From contig JAJNNY010000044.1 in assembly GCA_022453515.1 (NCBI GenBank), positions 248,001 to 312,000 on the forward strand: DNA of 64,000 nucleotides, read 5' to 3'. The notes under the pieces are model-generated. The model searched no databases, was not told the origin of the DNA, and saw only the letters and a list, made by a program, of their open reading frames with translations. Position numbers and translations under genes: made by a program. Positions within the stretch are counted from its first letter, which is position 1. Each line of letters opens with the position of its first letter. This DNA is from Astrocystis sublimbata. Lineage: Eukaryota; Ascomycota; Sordariomycetes; Xylariales; Xylariaceae. Shown piece after piece: positions 45,731 to 54,465 of the stretch.

Positions 45731-46981
45731 AATGGCAGCGCCCCTCTACCGCTACTAGTTATTACTTGAAGGTATCCTTAACTTTTCCTTACCCCTACCA
45801 CCCCTAGGGACGGAGCTACGCAACTATACCAGCCGTAAATTCCGCGACATCTGTTAGCACTTTAACATAGGCCTGCCTATCGACAACTATAGCCGTCCTC
45901 GTCTTATTTTTTATACCTATAAGTATTCGCTCTCAAAGAAATCTAGAGATTACTTCCTACGCTTTTTTTTCAGAGCCATCGATCTCCCGATCGATAGGCA
46001 CAAACCTATTAGCTTCGGCCATATCCGCGCAAAGTTTTTTAACTTTACTGAATACCTCTTCGATAACTTCTTTCTGCTTAGTAACGTTTTGCTACAGTTT
46101 GGGCTACTATACCAATCGATTGCTAACATCTCACAGTGAAAGCTTCCACGAAGAAGACTCCGTAGCTTTTTCTAGCCTTATATTCTGTAGCCCAAAAATC
46201 GCAAAGTTACAGCGGGCGAGAATATATCGGAACTAGACCCCAACTATCAATTCTTCGGAGGGACTGTTTTATCTGTGACCGTTATCGCTATGTAATATCG
46301 CGAAAATTTGATTTCTCCGAAGCGATCAAACAGTCTCGGGCTCCAAGCGGCCCTCGAGATAATGAAGGCAGCCTGATAGCGAACGATCCAATTGAGCCGG
46401 CTCCGCTAGAAGTCGCCCATATCTTACTATACTCTCTCACAAGAACGAACGAAAAGGGCGAACTAGTACATATAGTCCACTTATGCCGTCTCCTAAACTA
46501 AATGCCCGTCTAGGATACTTCTAAACAATCTGCGCTTACAATACTTGATATGTTCGATATTAGTATTGCCGAATGGATTCGCGGCCCTAAAATTAACCGG
46601 CTACGTAATACCCTCACTCTTACTCGTAACTTTCATCAATATTTTAGTAATTTTCAGGTTTATTTCGAACCTGTTATTAATAGAGACCATGTCTATACGG
46701 TCAGAACACATGTTTCTAAGGACTTTTTCTTCCGGCCAGCACTTCCCATAACCCGCGAGCTCTATCTCACTCCCGAGCGAACAATCGAGCCTCCCGCGCC
46801 TCGGCTACTAGCGATCCATTATACTATTGCACGTATCCTGCACCTATCGGGCGCCAGCAAATATATCGATATAATATATCGTGACATAGAGGAACACGGG
46901 GTGCGGGCGGATAGGTCCACCCCGCTAGGTCGCTTCATATCTCTCGCCATTAGCGAACAAAGCGCTTCTATTTGTACCTAG
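45731..46981 (+). pseudogene. Fungal HNH_2-type protein, eroded
   Basis: The N-terminal part from ATG 45732 shows YTYKYSLSKKSRDYFLRFFF. The nuclease core from 46240 reads RRDCFICDRYRYVISRKFD and LEVAHILLYSLTRTN; the C-terminal half reads NTLTLTRNFHQYFSNFQVYF, PPAPRLLAIHYTIARILHLS and DIEEHGVRADRSTPLGR. This order (short N-domain, CxxC-type HNH entry, LEVAHIL-YSL, Asn-x4-His) matches the fungal HNH_2-containing proteins. Interruptions are TAG/TAA plus one frameshift near 46250. The last 143 codons are open. It converges with the FunK1 C-half. Confidence 0.72.
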
Positions 46982-47019
46982 AAAGCCAAACAGTAGGTGA
47001 TTGCAGCGCACCTACAAGG

Positions 47020-47930
47020 TTGGAAGTATTTGAAAAACATAGATACGTTCCAATTATGTTTTTATTATTATCTCTAGTTAAGCTAATATACTCCGATCTA
47101 ACCGAATACAGCTTCCTAGCCCAGCCCCTTGTAATGGATACATATCTAGAATAGCACCCAAAAGGACTCGAGGTCATCCATGAACGTATAATCTTCGCTC
47201 ATAAGAACACCGATCGCCATAAAGGCCCTCGTACCGGTAATTCCCTTTGCCCCTGATGCCTCTACTCGATCAACCTCGATTGCGAGGTCTAGATCAATCA
47301 AAAACAAAGATAAACTCGAATCCTCGTTACCCTCATTTATTATAAAATTGTTAATCGAGATATCTCTATAAAAAAGGCTAGCCTTAAGAAAAGACTCGTG
47401 TCCTCTAATACATCCCTCCATCGCGGCGAATAAGGCAGCTCGGGAACTTGCCTTATAGATAGGTTCCCCATAGTCGCAGATAACGAGGCGTCGGTATATT
47501 CGATTGTGAAGGGGTTCGTTATCATGCTTTGTTGGAGATACAGAACCCGAACAAGACCGCTTACCAGGTGGGAGAAGGGCACCAGTCTGGCTGGATGATC
47601 GCTTCGAGCCCGTAGAGCTATTACGCGATATAGTTTCTACGGCCAAGGTCTGCGGCCTACGTGCACGGCCAGCTCGGTAGTTGCTTGCTCTTGTAATATC
47701 CAGCCTTCTCTAAACATTGCTTTAAACATTATTATCTTTCGTTTGTATACGCACTGTCTTGTGATAATAGTGTCACGCTACGTTGGTAACACCTCGATGT
47801 ATCGCTTTTCGTAATAGCTCGTATTCCTTATTACGTTCCGGAAACTGCCACGAGTCCTTGATAACAAACGGCCTCGACTTGTCTCCTTCCAGGTAAGCTT
47901 TCCAGTAGATGGTCGCACGGCCTACTATGC
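47020..47930 (-). pseudogene. FunK1-type kinase, C-terminal half
   Basis: Minus strand from 47930: GIVGRATIYWKAYLEGDKSR, VIKDSWQFPERNKEYELLRK (N-lobe Lys and following), then after stops an open stretch 47646-47146 with ALFAAMEGCIRGHESFLKAS, YRDISINNFIINE (catalytic loop, His of HRD changed to Tyr by C-to-T), FLIDLDLAIE (DFG-like) and GTRAFMAIGVL. It ends in DLESFWVLF followed by TAG where TGG fits. It begins exactly at the 47931-47934 CACG junction with the LINE. The N-terminal half is at 3363-4628 (+), and the two join in frame. Confidence 0.88.
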
Positions 47931-48233
47931 CGTGACCCTTGCCCCTTTTCGTATATAGCAGAGAACTCTCGGCCGTGTGCTGAGCTCCTCGCCCCAGGAG
48001 TCAACTGGGGAATAGAGATCGTAGAACGTATTATTTTACGTAATGGTTCCCTTGAGTGTCCATGGTTCCTGTATATGAACGACGTCTATTTTGCGCTCTG
48101 CGCACTCTGACAGGATGGCTGTATGTGGGCCCGGGGAGCGATGCACATTATGCCATACCTCGTGTAGCCCGGTTATTTTCTGCTGCCCTGCGCGCCGGCA
48201 GGGCCTACGATGAGCGCCTTGGAAGCGAGTCAT
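47931..48233 (-). pseudogene. LINE ORF2 start: endonuclease N-terminal half
   Basis: ATG 48233 opens ORF2. VHRSPGPHTAILSECAERK and VVHIQEPWT supply the Asn/Glu-containing first half of the EEP nuclease. TAA at 48036-48038 follows GTIT (CAA or similar before). The frame then reads NNTFYDLYSPVDSW and RPRVLCYIRKGARVT up to the junction. The second half of the nuclease resumes at 4629 on the plus strand. Confidence 0.8.
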
Positions 48234-50092
48234 TATTCAAGGTTGGAGAAGTAGGCCGCTTCATTATACCCTTTGCTCGGACGAGCCTTGGGGCGTTGAG
48301 GGCGCACATTGGCAGCCATTTCCTTAGCAGTAGTAGTGCAGTCCATCTTATAGTCGAGCGGGATGTCAGTGTCGTGAGCTTCATGTGAGTCGGGCGCGGC
48401 GCGCTTGCCGGTTGCTCTAGGGGCAGGGGGTTGCGGCTCCAGAGCTACAACTATGGAAGCATCGGCCTCCTCCATGAGTTGGTCCTCCGCGGATTCCCTT
48501 TCCCGCGGCTGCGAGCCTGAAGAGGCGTCAGCCGTACCGCCGAGGTGGTCAGCACGCGGTAAGGCAGCTCCAGCAGCACTCGCAGAGTCCTCCTGCTCGT
48601 CAGGAGTTCGGTTCATCTCTTTATACTGTGCTATACCTTGGCGCCGCACCTTCTGTAGTTAGGACTTGGTAAGCTGAATAATCCGTCCATGTTCCCTTCT
48701 AGGCTTGACAGGGCACCCCTCGTGGCCTGCAGGGTGCGGAGCATTGCAGTTGGCGCAGCGTTCTAGCCTCTCACAGCGCCCTGCATTGGGGTCATGTTTA
48801 TCCATCCTATCGCTGTAGCGTTGGCAGCGGTGGACTTTAGTGCAGCGGGAGACCGCGCAATATCCCTGGCATCCTGGATTGTGATGTTCAATGCTCTGCT
48901 TTTTCCGGATAAAACGGGATCGGCCTCCAGCATTAAAAAGCTTAAAACTGGGTACTGGCTCGGCAAAGGATACTATCCAAGTGCCCTCCAGGGCGCCTGG
49001 GGTGTGATGTCGCGACCGGCGGAAGTCAACTGGCGTATGGCCGGTCTGTGCTGCTACCTCGTCTTTGATTAGACTCTCTATCGGTACTACCCCTTTCCTT
49101 GTATAATCTGGGAAGCTGGCTGGTAGGTCTGGTACAACATAGTTATACCAGGTCGATGGTGTCTCGACATCTTCGAGCTGTAGGGCTTCGAGTACTCGGC
49201 TTTTTGCATTGAGGATTCGGTCTCGAACCTCTGGTGATGCACATCTCAAAGCCCAGCCAGTCCTGGTAACAGTGCAGTCCGGGATATCTTTAAATTCCAA
49301 GCCCTCTGGTCGGAGCGTTGCCACAAGCCTCTATTGTATCATATACGGTTCCCTGCCGTCTACTGCCATCCGCCTCTCTGGCGAGGCCCTAAGTAGAAGC
49401 CTTCTGTCATCGAACTTACCAGGGGCCGCCTTGCTAGTACCAACTCGGGGCTGTACTGTCCGGGAAATTGGGGCTCCACCATTGAGAGATGAGGTGGAGT
49501 ACCCTTTGCTGAGGGTCCTGGATACAGGGGTTGCTACCTTCTGCGCCCAGGTGACTGAAGGCACGCTATTCGAGCTCCTCGAGCGCTGGGAGGTTGCCGC
49601 GGAATCAGAGCGGGAGTTAGGGCTCGCGGAGTTGCTGGTCTGTTCACCCATACGGGCGGCATGGTCACGCACAAGGAAGTGCAGCACGGAATCAACAAGG
49701 CGCCTGGCCTCTGCTTCGTGGTCCTGTTTGCCAAAAGACCCATAGCTGGCAGCAAACTCGTCTAAGCGGCTCGCGAGGTCCTGCAGCACGTTGTGAGAGA
49801 CGCGCCTGCTCTTTTCTGTGGCCTCTAGGTGAGTCTTTATTGCTGTAAAGGCGCTGCCGTGAGCGCCAATGCCCGAGCTTGGGCGAGATCCCTCAGAGTC
49901 CCTTCCTGGCATTCGGATGGCTGGGGGGAGCGTAGCGACGTTTTTGTGTCGCTTGTGACTCTGTAGATTGGAGGGAGATGTCGGATCAGGCGGGCGAGTG
50001 TGCTGAACCTCGTCAAGGGCCATAGGCCGCTGTTCTGGTGTGCTGGAAACGCCCATCATGGAGCTCAGCAGACGGGTCTGCCAAACTATCAC
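48233..50092 (-). pseudogene. LINE ORF1 (gag-like, zinc knuckle), two stops
   Basis: About 620 codons in one frame. The N-terminal third is hydrophilic and Ser/Pro-rich (MGVSSTPEQRPMALDEV; EKSRRVSHNVLQDLASRLDE). The middle has a WALRCASPEVRDRILNAKSR block typical of Tad ORF1 proteins. Cys/His knuckles lie at 48700-48860. TAG at 49331 and TAA at 48659 interrupt it, both single-step from CAG and CAA. The protein would bind element RNA. Confidence 0.8.
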
Positions 50093-50275
50093 GAGATAAT
50101 TTCCTTGGTGTTGAGGTGGATGAGCCGCAAATTGGACCCGCTGTTAAGGATTTAGGTCTAATCGCCGCTGTGGCACTAACAGTATCTTGCGCACGGATGA
50201 TAAATACAAGGGAAGGTGCTAGGGAGCCAGTAGGTGCCTCGAGTCAAAGAATACTGAAAGTGTAAATAAAAACAA
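50093..50275. other. LINE 5' boundary region
   Basis: Contains the unresolved 5' end of the LINE and its flank. I could not define a target-site duplication. Confidence 0.4.
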
Positions 50276-50512
50276 GTGCTAACAGATTTGTATAACAGTC
50301 GAGAATTAAGATCGGAAGGGATCGATACGCAAGTAATGTCGTTAAGTGATCAAGCAGCAAGGCTAGGAAAAAGTTATCAACAGACTGGCAAGGTAGAAGA
50401 TCTAAATAAAGCCATTCGAATGATGGACCAGGTAATAGAGATAGCTGGAGTGTATATTCAGCCTGGCATGTTGAGTAACTTCGGGGCATTTCTCGGCAGA
50501 TGCGGGATTTGA
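50276..50512 (+). pseudogene. TPR-protein fragment
   Basis: The frame reads QAARLGKSYQQTGKVEDLNK followed by AIRMMDQVIEIAG and LSNFGAFLGRC, about one and a half TPR units like those preceding CHAT domains or in fungal NLR-like proteins. The codon at 50276 is CTG-like, so there is no real start. It stops at TGA 50510-50512. The fragment is isolated, with no partner domain. Confidence 0.5.
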
Positions 50513-51090
50513 ACTTGTGCCGTTTTCTATCATTGTCTCAATGACCCTCAATTCCTCACACCTGTCGGGACATGATGCGAAGGTATTGCCTACAATCAAC
50601 ACAATTGTGCAGGACTTGAATATTACCTCGAATCAATATGTCAACCTCATCTTCAATACCCTGACAGAAATAGGCGCAATCCTATTTGTCCACAATAACA
50701 CGAACTCCGCGGTCACATTCGACGAGCTCACTACAGCTGGCAGTATCATGCTCATGGATAACATCAACACAACTCTGTCGTGGTTTCCCACCGTCACAAG
50801 AGCCGACGAGATACATCTTCGCGAGTACATCGACCCGCAAGTGAGACCCAAGAGATTCTCTCACCGATGACTAGGTTAATAACAACAGTTACACAGTTCA
50901 GTTGGACTAGACATATTCCCGACCCTTCAAGTAGTCCGCGGAACAGTAATCATTGAAGCTTGGCATGACGACTTTGACTGTTCAAAGTAGGTCCAGTACC
51001 AAGATGAACACATCATCCACAACCTCATCTGTAATGGAACAAACAACATCATGATTGAATGGTTAAGGTTCTATAATGCCCCAAGATTTG
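50513..51090 (+). pseudogene. Ecm33/Sps2-like cell-wall protein fragment
   Basis: Frame 50517-50870 reads LNSSHLSGHDAKVLPTINTI, GAILFVHNNTNSAVTFDELT and GSIMLMDNINTTLSWFPTVT: alternating beta strands of the receptor-L-like repeats in GPI-anchored Ecm33/Sps2 proteins. After a TGA the frame in 50900-51050 contains LDIFPTLQVVRG and DDFDCSK, the pattern near the end of that family. Signal peptide and GPI signal are missing. It directly abuts the TPR fragment, so two unrelated gene pieces are fused here. Confidence 0.45.
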
Positions 51091-51491
51091 TCGGATAGGG
51101 TGTTCCGGCGATATTGCTGTCAGTCACACCGGAACGTTTGTCATCGCCTCCTACGACGCGAAAGCTCCTCGAACCTTAAATCGTCACAAGACAAAACGGT
51201 ACCAGAAATCAACGGCAGCGGAGTTGATTTGATGTGATATGGAAACTGTTGAAATGTGACAAGGTTATGGGGACAGCATGGCACAGTATTGTATTGTCTT
51301 GTCTAAGGAACTCTCCCACCTCACCAGTTGTGGGTGGGAAGACTACTTATTATATATTCGGTCGAGACAACCTAGTGTGGCTTGAACATTAGCCCCGGAT
51401 ATCTCCGTGTGGCGTTCTTATCTCAACAGAAACACTCTCTGATATCAGCAGAGGTTGACTGTCTTTAAGGGGCTAATTTAAGGATGTAATC
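51091..51491. other. 3' flank of the aminotransferase gene
   Basis: No gene recognised. It is the downstream untranslated and terminator region of the gene ending at 51492. Confidence 0.4.
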
Positions 51492-53264
51492 CTAGTTGTT
51501 GGTCTCAAACCCCTCCAAGCACCCCAGAAGCCTCTGTAGACCTACGTACAGAGCTGACTTTTCGACTGCAAAGCAGATTCGAAACCAACCCAGCTCTTCT
51601 GTGCAGAAGCTACTACCCGTGGAGATTCCCACACCGCGTTCTAGACAACGCTTGAAAAGCTCCATTTCGCGCTGTCGATACGACTCTAGGTCCGAAAGCG
51701 GTGACCTCGAATCGGACAGATTCGATACAGCTTCTTGCTTGCCACTGACCTTCAAATACCGTCTGAGGTCAATCCACAGGAAAGTACCGGCATTACTGCG
51801 TTAGTTCAGCTTAATTCGGACGCAAAGCGTGCAGTGGGATGCCGTGAACTTACGCGTTGTGGTAATACGGAATATTGTGATCTTCTAGGAGTTTCCGTGC
51901 GATCGCACAATGCTCCCCCAGGAGGTGTGTATTCTTCGCAATGAATGCTGATAGGAACTGATCATCCTCGAGCATTTCCGCCCATGCGTTCTGCGTAAGA
52001 TAGGGTACCCATTCGAATACGCTACACGTGGTTAGCTACCTGCAGCAGGCCGCGCGTCACGGATCATGGGAAAATGTGAATCTTGCCTAATGGTAGTGAC
52101 TACGGTAAGCAGGCCATCATTTCTAGAGACTAAGACTCCAATACGAAGTCCACTTGCACAGAAGTCTTTGCCTATGCCGTACGCGACATGGACTAGGTGG
52201 CGAGCGATGCAATCGCCCAGGTCTAGCGACACGACAGATGTAAAAGGCATCGCACGAGATGCGCGTGGGTTCTCATAGACCGACTTGGCAAAGATCTCAT
52301 CGCTAATCAAATGGAGATTGTTCGTGCCGCAAAAACGGGCGATTTCTCTCAGCGTTTCGGCAGGCTGGTACCTTATGTTAGCGTGAATCAAGCAATACCG
52401 GGTGTGTTTCTCACATAGCACCGGCCCAGTGGATTGTGAGGACTATTGATATCTTGTAGTTAGAAGATTTCGTATAAGATGCAGGGCTTAGACAGGACAG
52501 TTCCCTACTTGGAGATCAGGACAGCCCGAGGCTTGACGCCGTCCGAAGCAGCTCTCTGTAGTGCACTCTCGAGCGCTTTTTTGTTCATCGTAGGATTGAA
52601 GACGTCGTCGAGGTTCTGATATCCCTCGACAGATTGGAAAGCTGCCGGTATGAGCACACCTCTGGATCGTTCTTGGACCGCGGGCTTGAAGCCAGTGTAG
52701 TACGGCATGGGGACGATGATCCCTTCATCCTCGTCGCAGATAGACCAACACAAGGCATCAAGCACGGATATCACCCCCGGAAGGACTACAACATCTGTAT
52801 CTCTCACAGGATCATGTGACCTAAATTCCGAGTTGAAGAAGGAGGCGAGGGCTTTTCTCAGACACGGTGAGCCCCGTGGACCAACTCCATACCCTAGATG
52901 GCCATTGGTGCTGGCAGCTACCTAGTGTCACGATTAGGATCGGGACGTCAAGGGTTGGTCTAGGAGTGTGCTCACACTTTTCTTTATGTATGCACCAATC
53001 TCGTGTTGCAGGAGAGAATTCTCAGCCACCCCAAGGAAAACTCTGCCTATTTTTAGAAGGCAGATTTCCACCTGGATCATCAATATCGAAGGTGAATTAT
53101 GCTACTTACAGGCCGTCGGGATTTTCGGGAGTCCAAACGTTAGTCTGCATAGCTGCCACCTTGTCCCAGGGATGGCCTCGCACAGCATTTTGAGCAGATC
53201 TTTGCGAAAGCCCATATTTCCGAATCATTTCCTTAGATTCCGATTTTAATGTAGTGGTGTCCAT
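51492..53264 (-). CDS. ACC-synthase-like PLP-dependent aminotransferase, seven exons
   Basis: Exons: 53264-53110, 53042-52976, 52921-52509, 52442-52415, 52364-52104, 52035-51854, 51795-51492. They total 1410 nt, exactly 470 codons with no internal stop. Fold-type I motifs in order: VFLGVAENSLLQHEIG, YGVGPRGSPCLRKALASF, VVVLPGVISVLDALCWSICD, ISNPHNPLGRCY (residues 210-221), LHLISDEIFAKSVY (PLP Asp), HVAYGIGKDF with Schiff-base Lys near 287, GLRIGV, and C-terminal LGWFRICFAV with the carboxylate-binding Arg. The last motif is typical of the ACC synthase branch. The family includes ACC synthases, aminotransferases and gamma-substitution enzymes. Beside an aryl-pyruvate-type NRPS-like gene, transamination of an aromatic amino acid is the likely job (inference). 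Most splice sites are consensus; the intron 52103-52036 is least certain. Confidence 0.85.
52415..52442 (-). other. 28-nt microexon carrying the NPHNPLGRCY motif
   Basis: Bounded by a 66-nt intron (52508-52443, GTAGGG to CAATAG, branch TTCTAAC) and a 50-nt intron (52414-52365, GTGAGA to ACCAG, branch GCTAAC). It is required to restore the PLP-binding Asn-Pro motif and the frame. Confidence 0.75.
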
Positions 53265-54465
53265 GTCTTCGGGGTATATGATGATCAGGGCTGAAATACT
53301 GTGGGCGATGCAAGGATCAATATGCTCATACTGGACGCGATTCCCCAAAAGTCAGCTTCATGTCTATTTGTAATCAATGTGTTAGAAGACAGAGCAGGAA
53401 AGATTAATGCTTGAGGTTTAATACTAAAAGTTTCAATACGTTATTGGACCCTTGAGCGGAAAGCGTATCAATGGCGGTGGGGAGATTGAAAGGTAATTAC
53501 TATGTCGAAGCTCTGTTGGGGCTTTGAGGCGGAATGCCTTCCCTTCCCCTCCCTCCTGGAGACATGAGGCCTACTTATAAATAATAAGTAACTGGGTCCT
53601 CGAAGAGAGCCCCTGGATGCTTATCTAACGACGGCAATCCGGATTCCACCTCCAAAGTGCCTGCACAGACCTGCACATCTATCTTTGGGTTGGGATCCCA
53701 CGCGCGATAGAAGCAATCTCTCCTCCTCGGTCCCCCAACTATGGGCCTGATACCTCATATCAATTTCCTTTCACGATGTGATGAGACATGGGAAGCAGGG
53801 GTTTTAAACAGTCGTGTGAACGAATCACCCATCCGACCTCCTCGTTCTCGTTCTCTAGGTAGCTCAGAGACGCCTCCAACGGGGCGTACAGCGACTTTTT
53901 TATTGGCTGTAGCATAGGAATACCTCATTTGACTACATAAGCCAGTGGCGCAAAAGTAAGATGAATGCAGCGATTTGTAACATATTCATGTCAATCGCGG
54001 GGCTTAGATTTTAATGCGCGTGCAGACGCAACAGAATGGGTCAAATAAATATAGATATTTTAATCACGAATGTGACTGACTGAGGATGAAGAGAAGCCAG
54101 GAGTGACAGGACCCCGCGGCGCGTGCTAAAGCTACTGATGCCGCAGTTACCAGTCACTAATCTGCCAGGTGTGGAACACCTGCAACAGATTTGGCTGTTC
54201 CTTACTTACAATACCTAACTTATTCGAAATTTTCCTCACTGAAAGAAGTCTCTAAACTGGAATTATATACTTCTATATAGGTACATTGAAGTCAAGAGAT
54301 CGTTACAAAAAGACAGACACATCAAAATCTCGAAGCCAAGATATCTCCACTCCTCTCACCTCTTAGGTATTTTACCAGATGTTTGCTCTGGAAAAAACAA
54401 AGCCAGCATACCTAATGCCTCATCATACACATTGGCGCAGTAGGTTTGGCAACTCAACCGTTTGT
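53265..54465. other. Intergenic spacer of the biosynthetic pair
   Basis: 1.2 kb between the NRPS-like stop codon and the aminotransferase start. No coding sequence recognised. Must contain the terminator of the NRPS-like gene and the promoter of the aminotransferase gene. Confidence 0.5.

Larger units (their letters stand above)
47931..50092 (-). mobile_element. Tad-like LINE, 5' half (ORF1 and start of ORF2)
   Basis: ORF1 frame 50092-48233 is interrupted only by TAG 49331-49333 and TAA 48659-48661. It includes a Ser/Thr-rich N-part and a zinc-knuckle region (CTKVHRCQRYSDRMDKH; CANCNAPHPAGHEGCP). ORF1 ends in TAA overlapping the ORF2 ATG by one base (TAATG, 48235-48231). ORF2 starts with a LINE endonuclease N-terminus (HEVWHNVHRSPGPHTAIL; IDVVHIQEPWT) and runs to TRPRVLCYIRKG near 47940, where FunK1 takes over. 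The missing 3' half is at 4629-7710 (+). The 5' terminus is probably between 50100 and 50270. Confidence 0.88.

Noticed and set aside
51492..53348. Aminotransferase region as a broken pseudogene made of four separate ORFs
   Set aside because: Six consensus-like introns restore one 470-codon frame with all family motifs, so the gene is intact.
53265..53348. Upstream extension of the aminotransferase to 53348
   Set aside because: The extension starts from a non-ATG codon and adds no family-like sequence; ATG 53264 is followed directly by the expected N-terminus.
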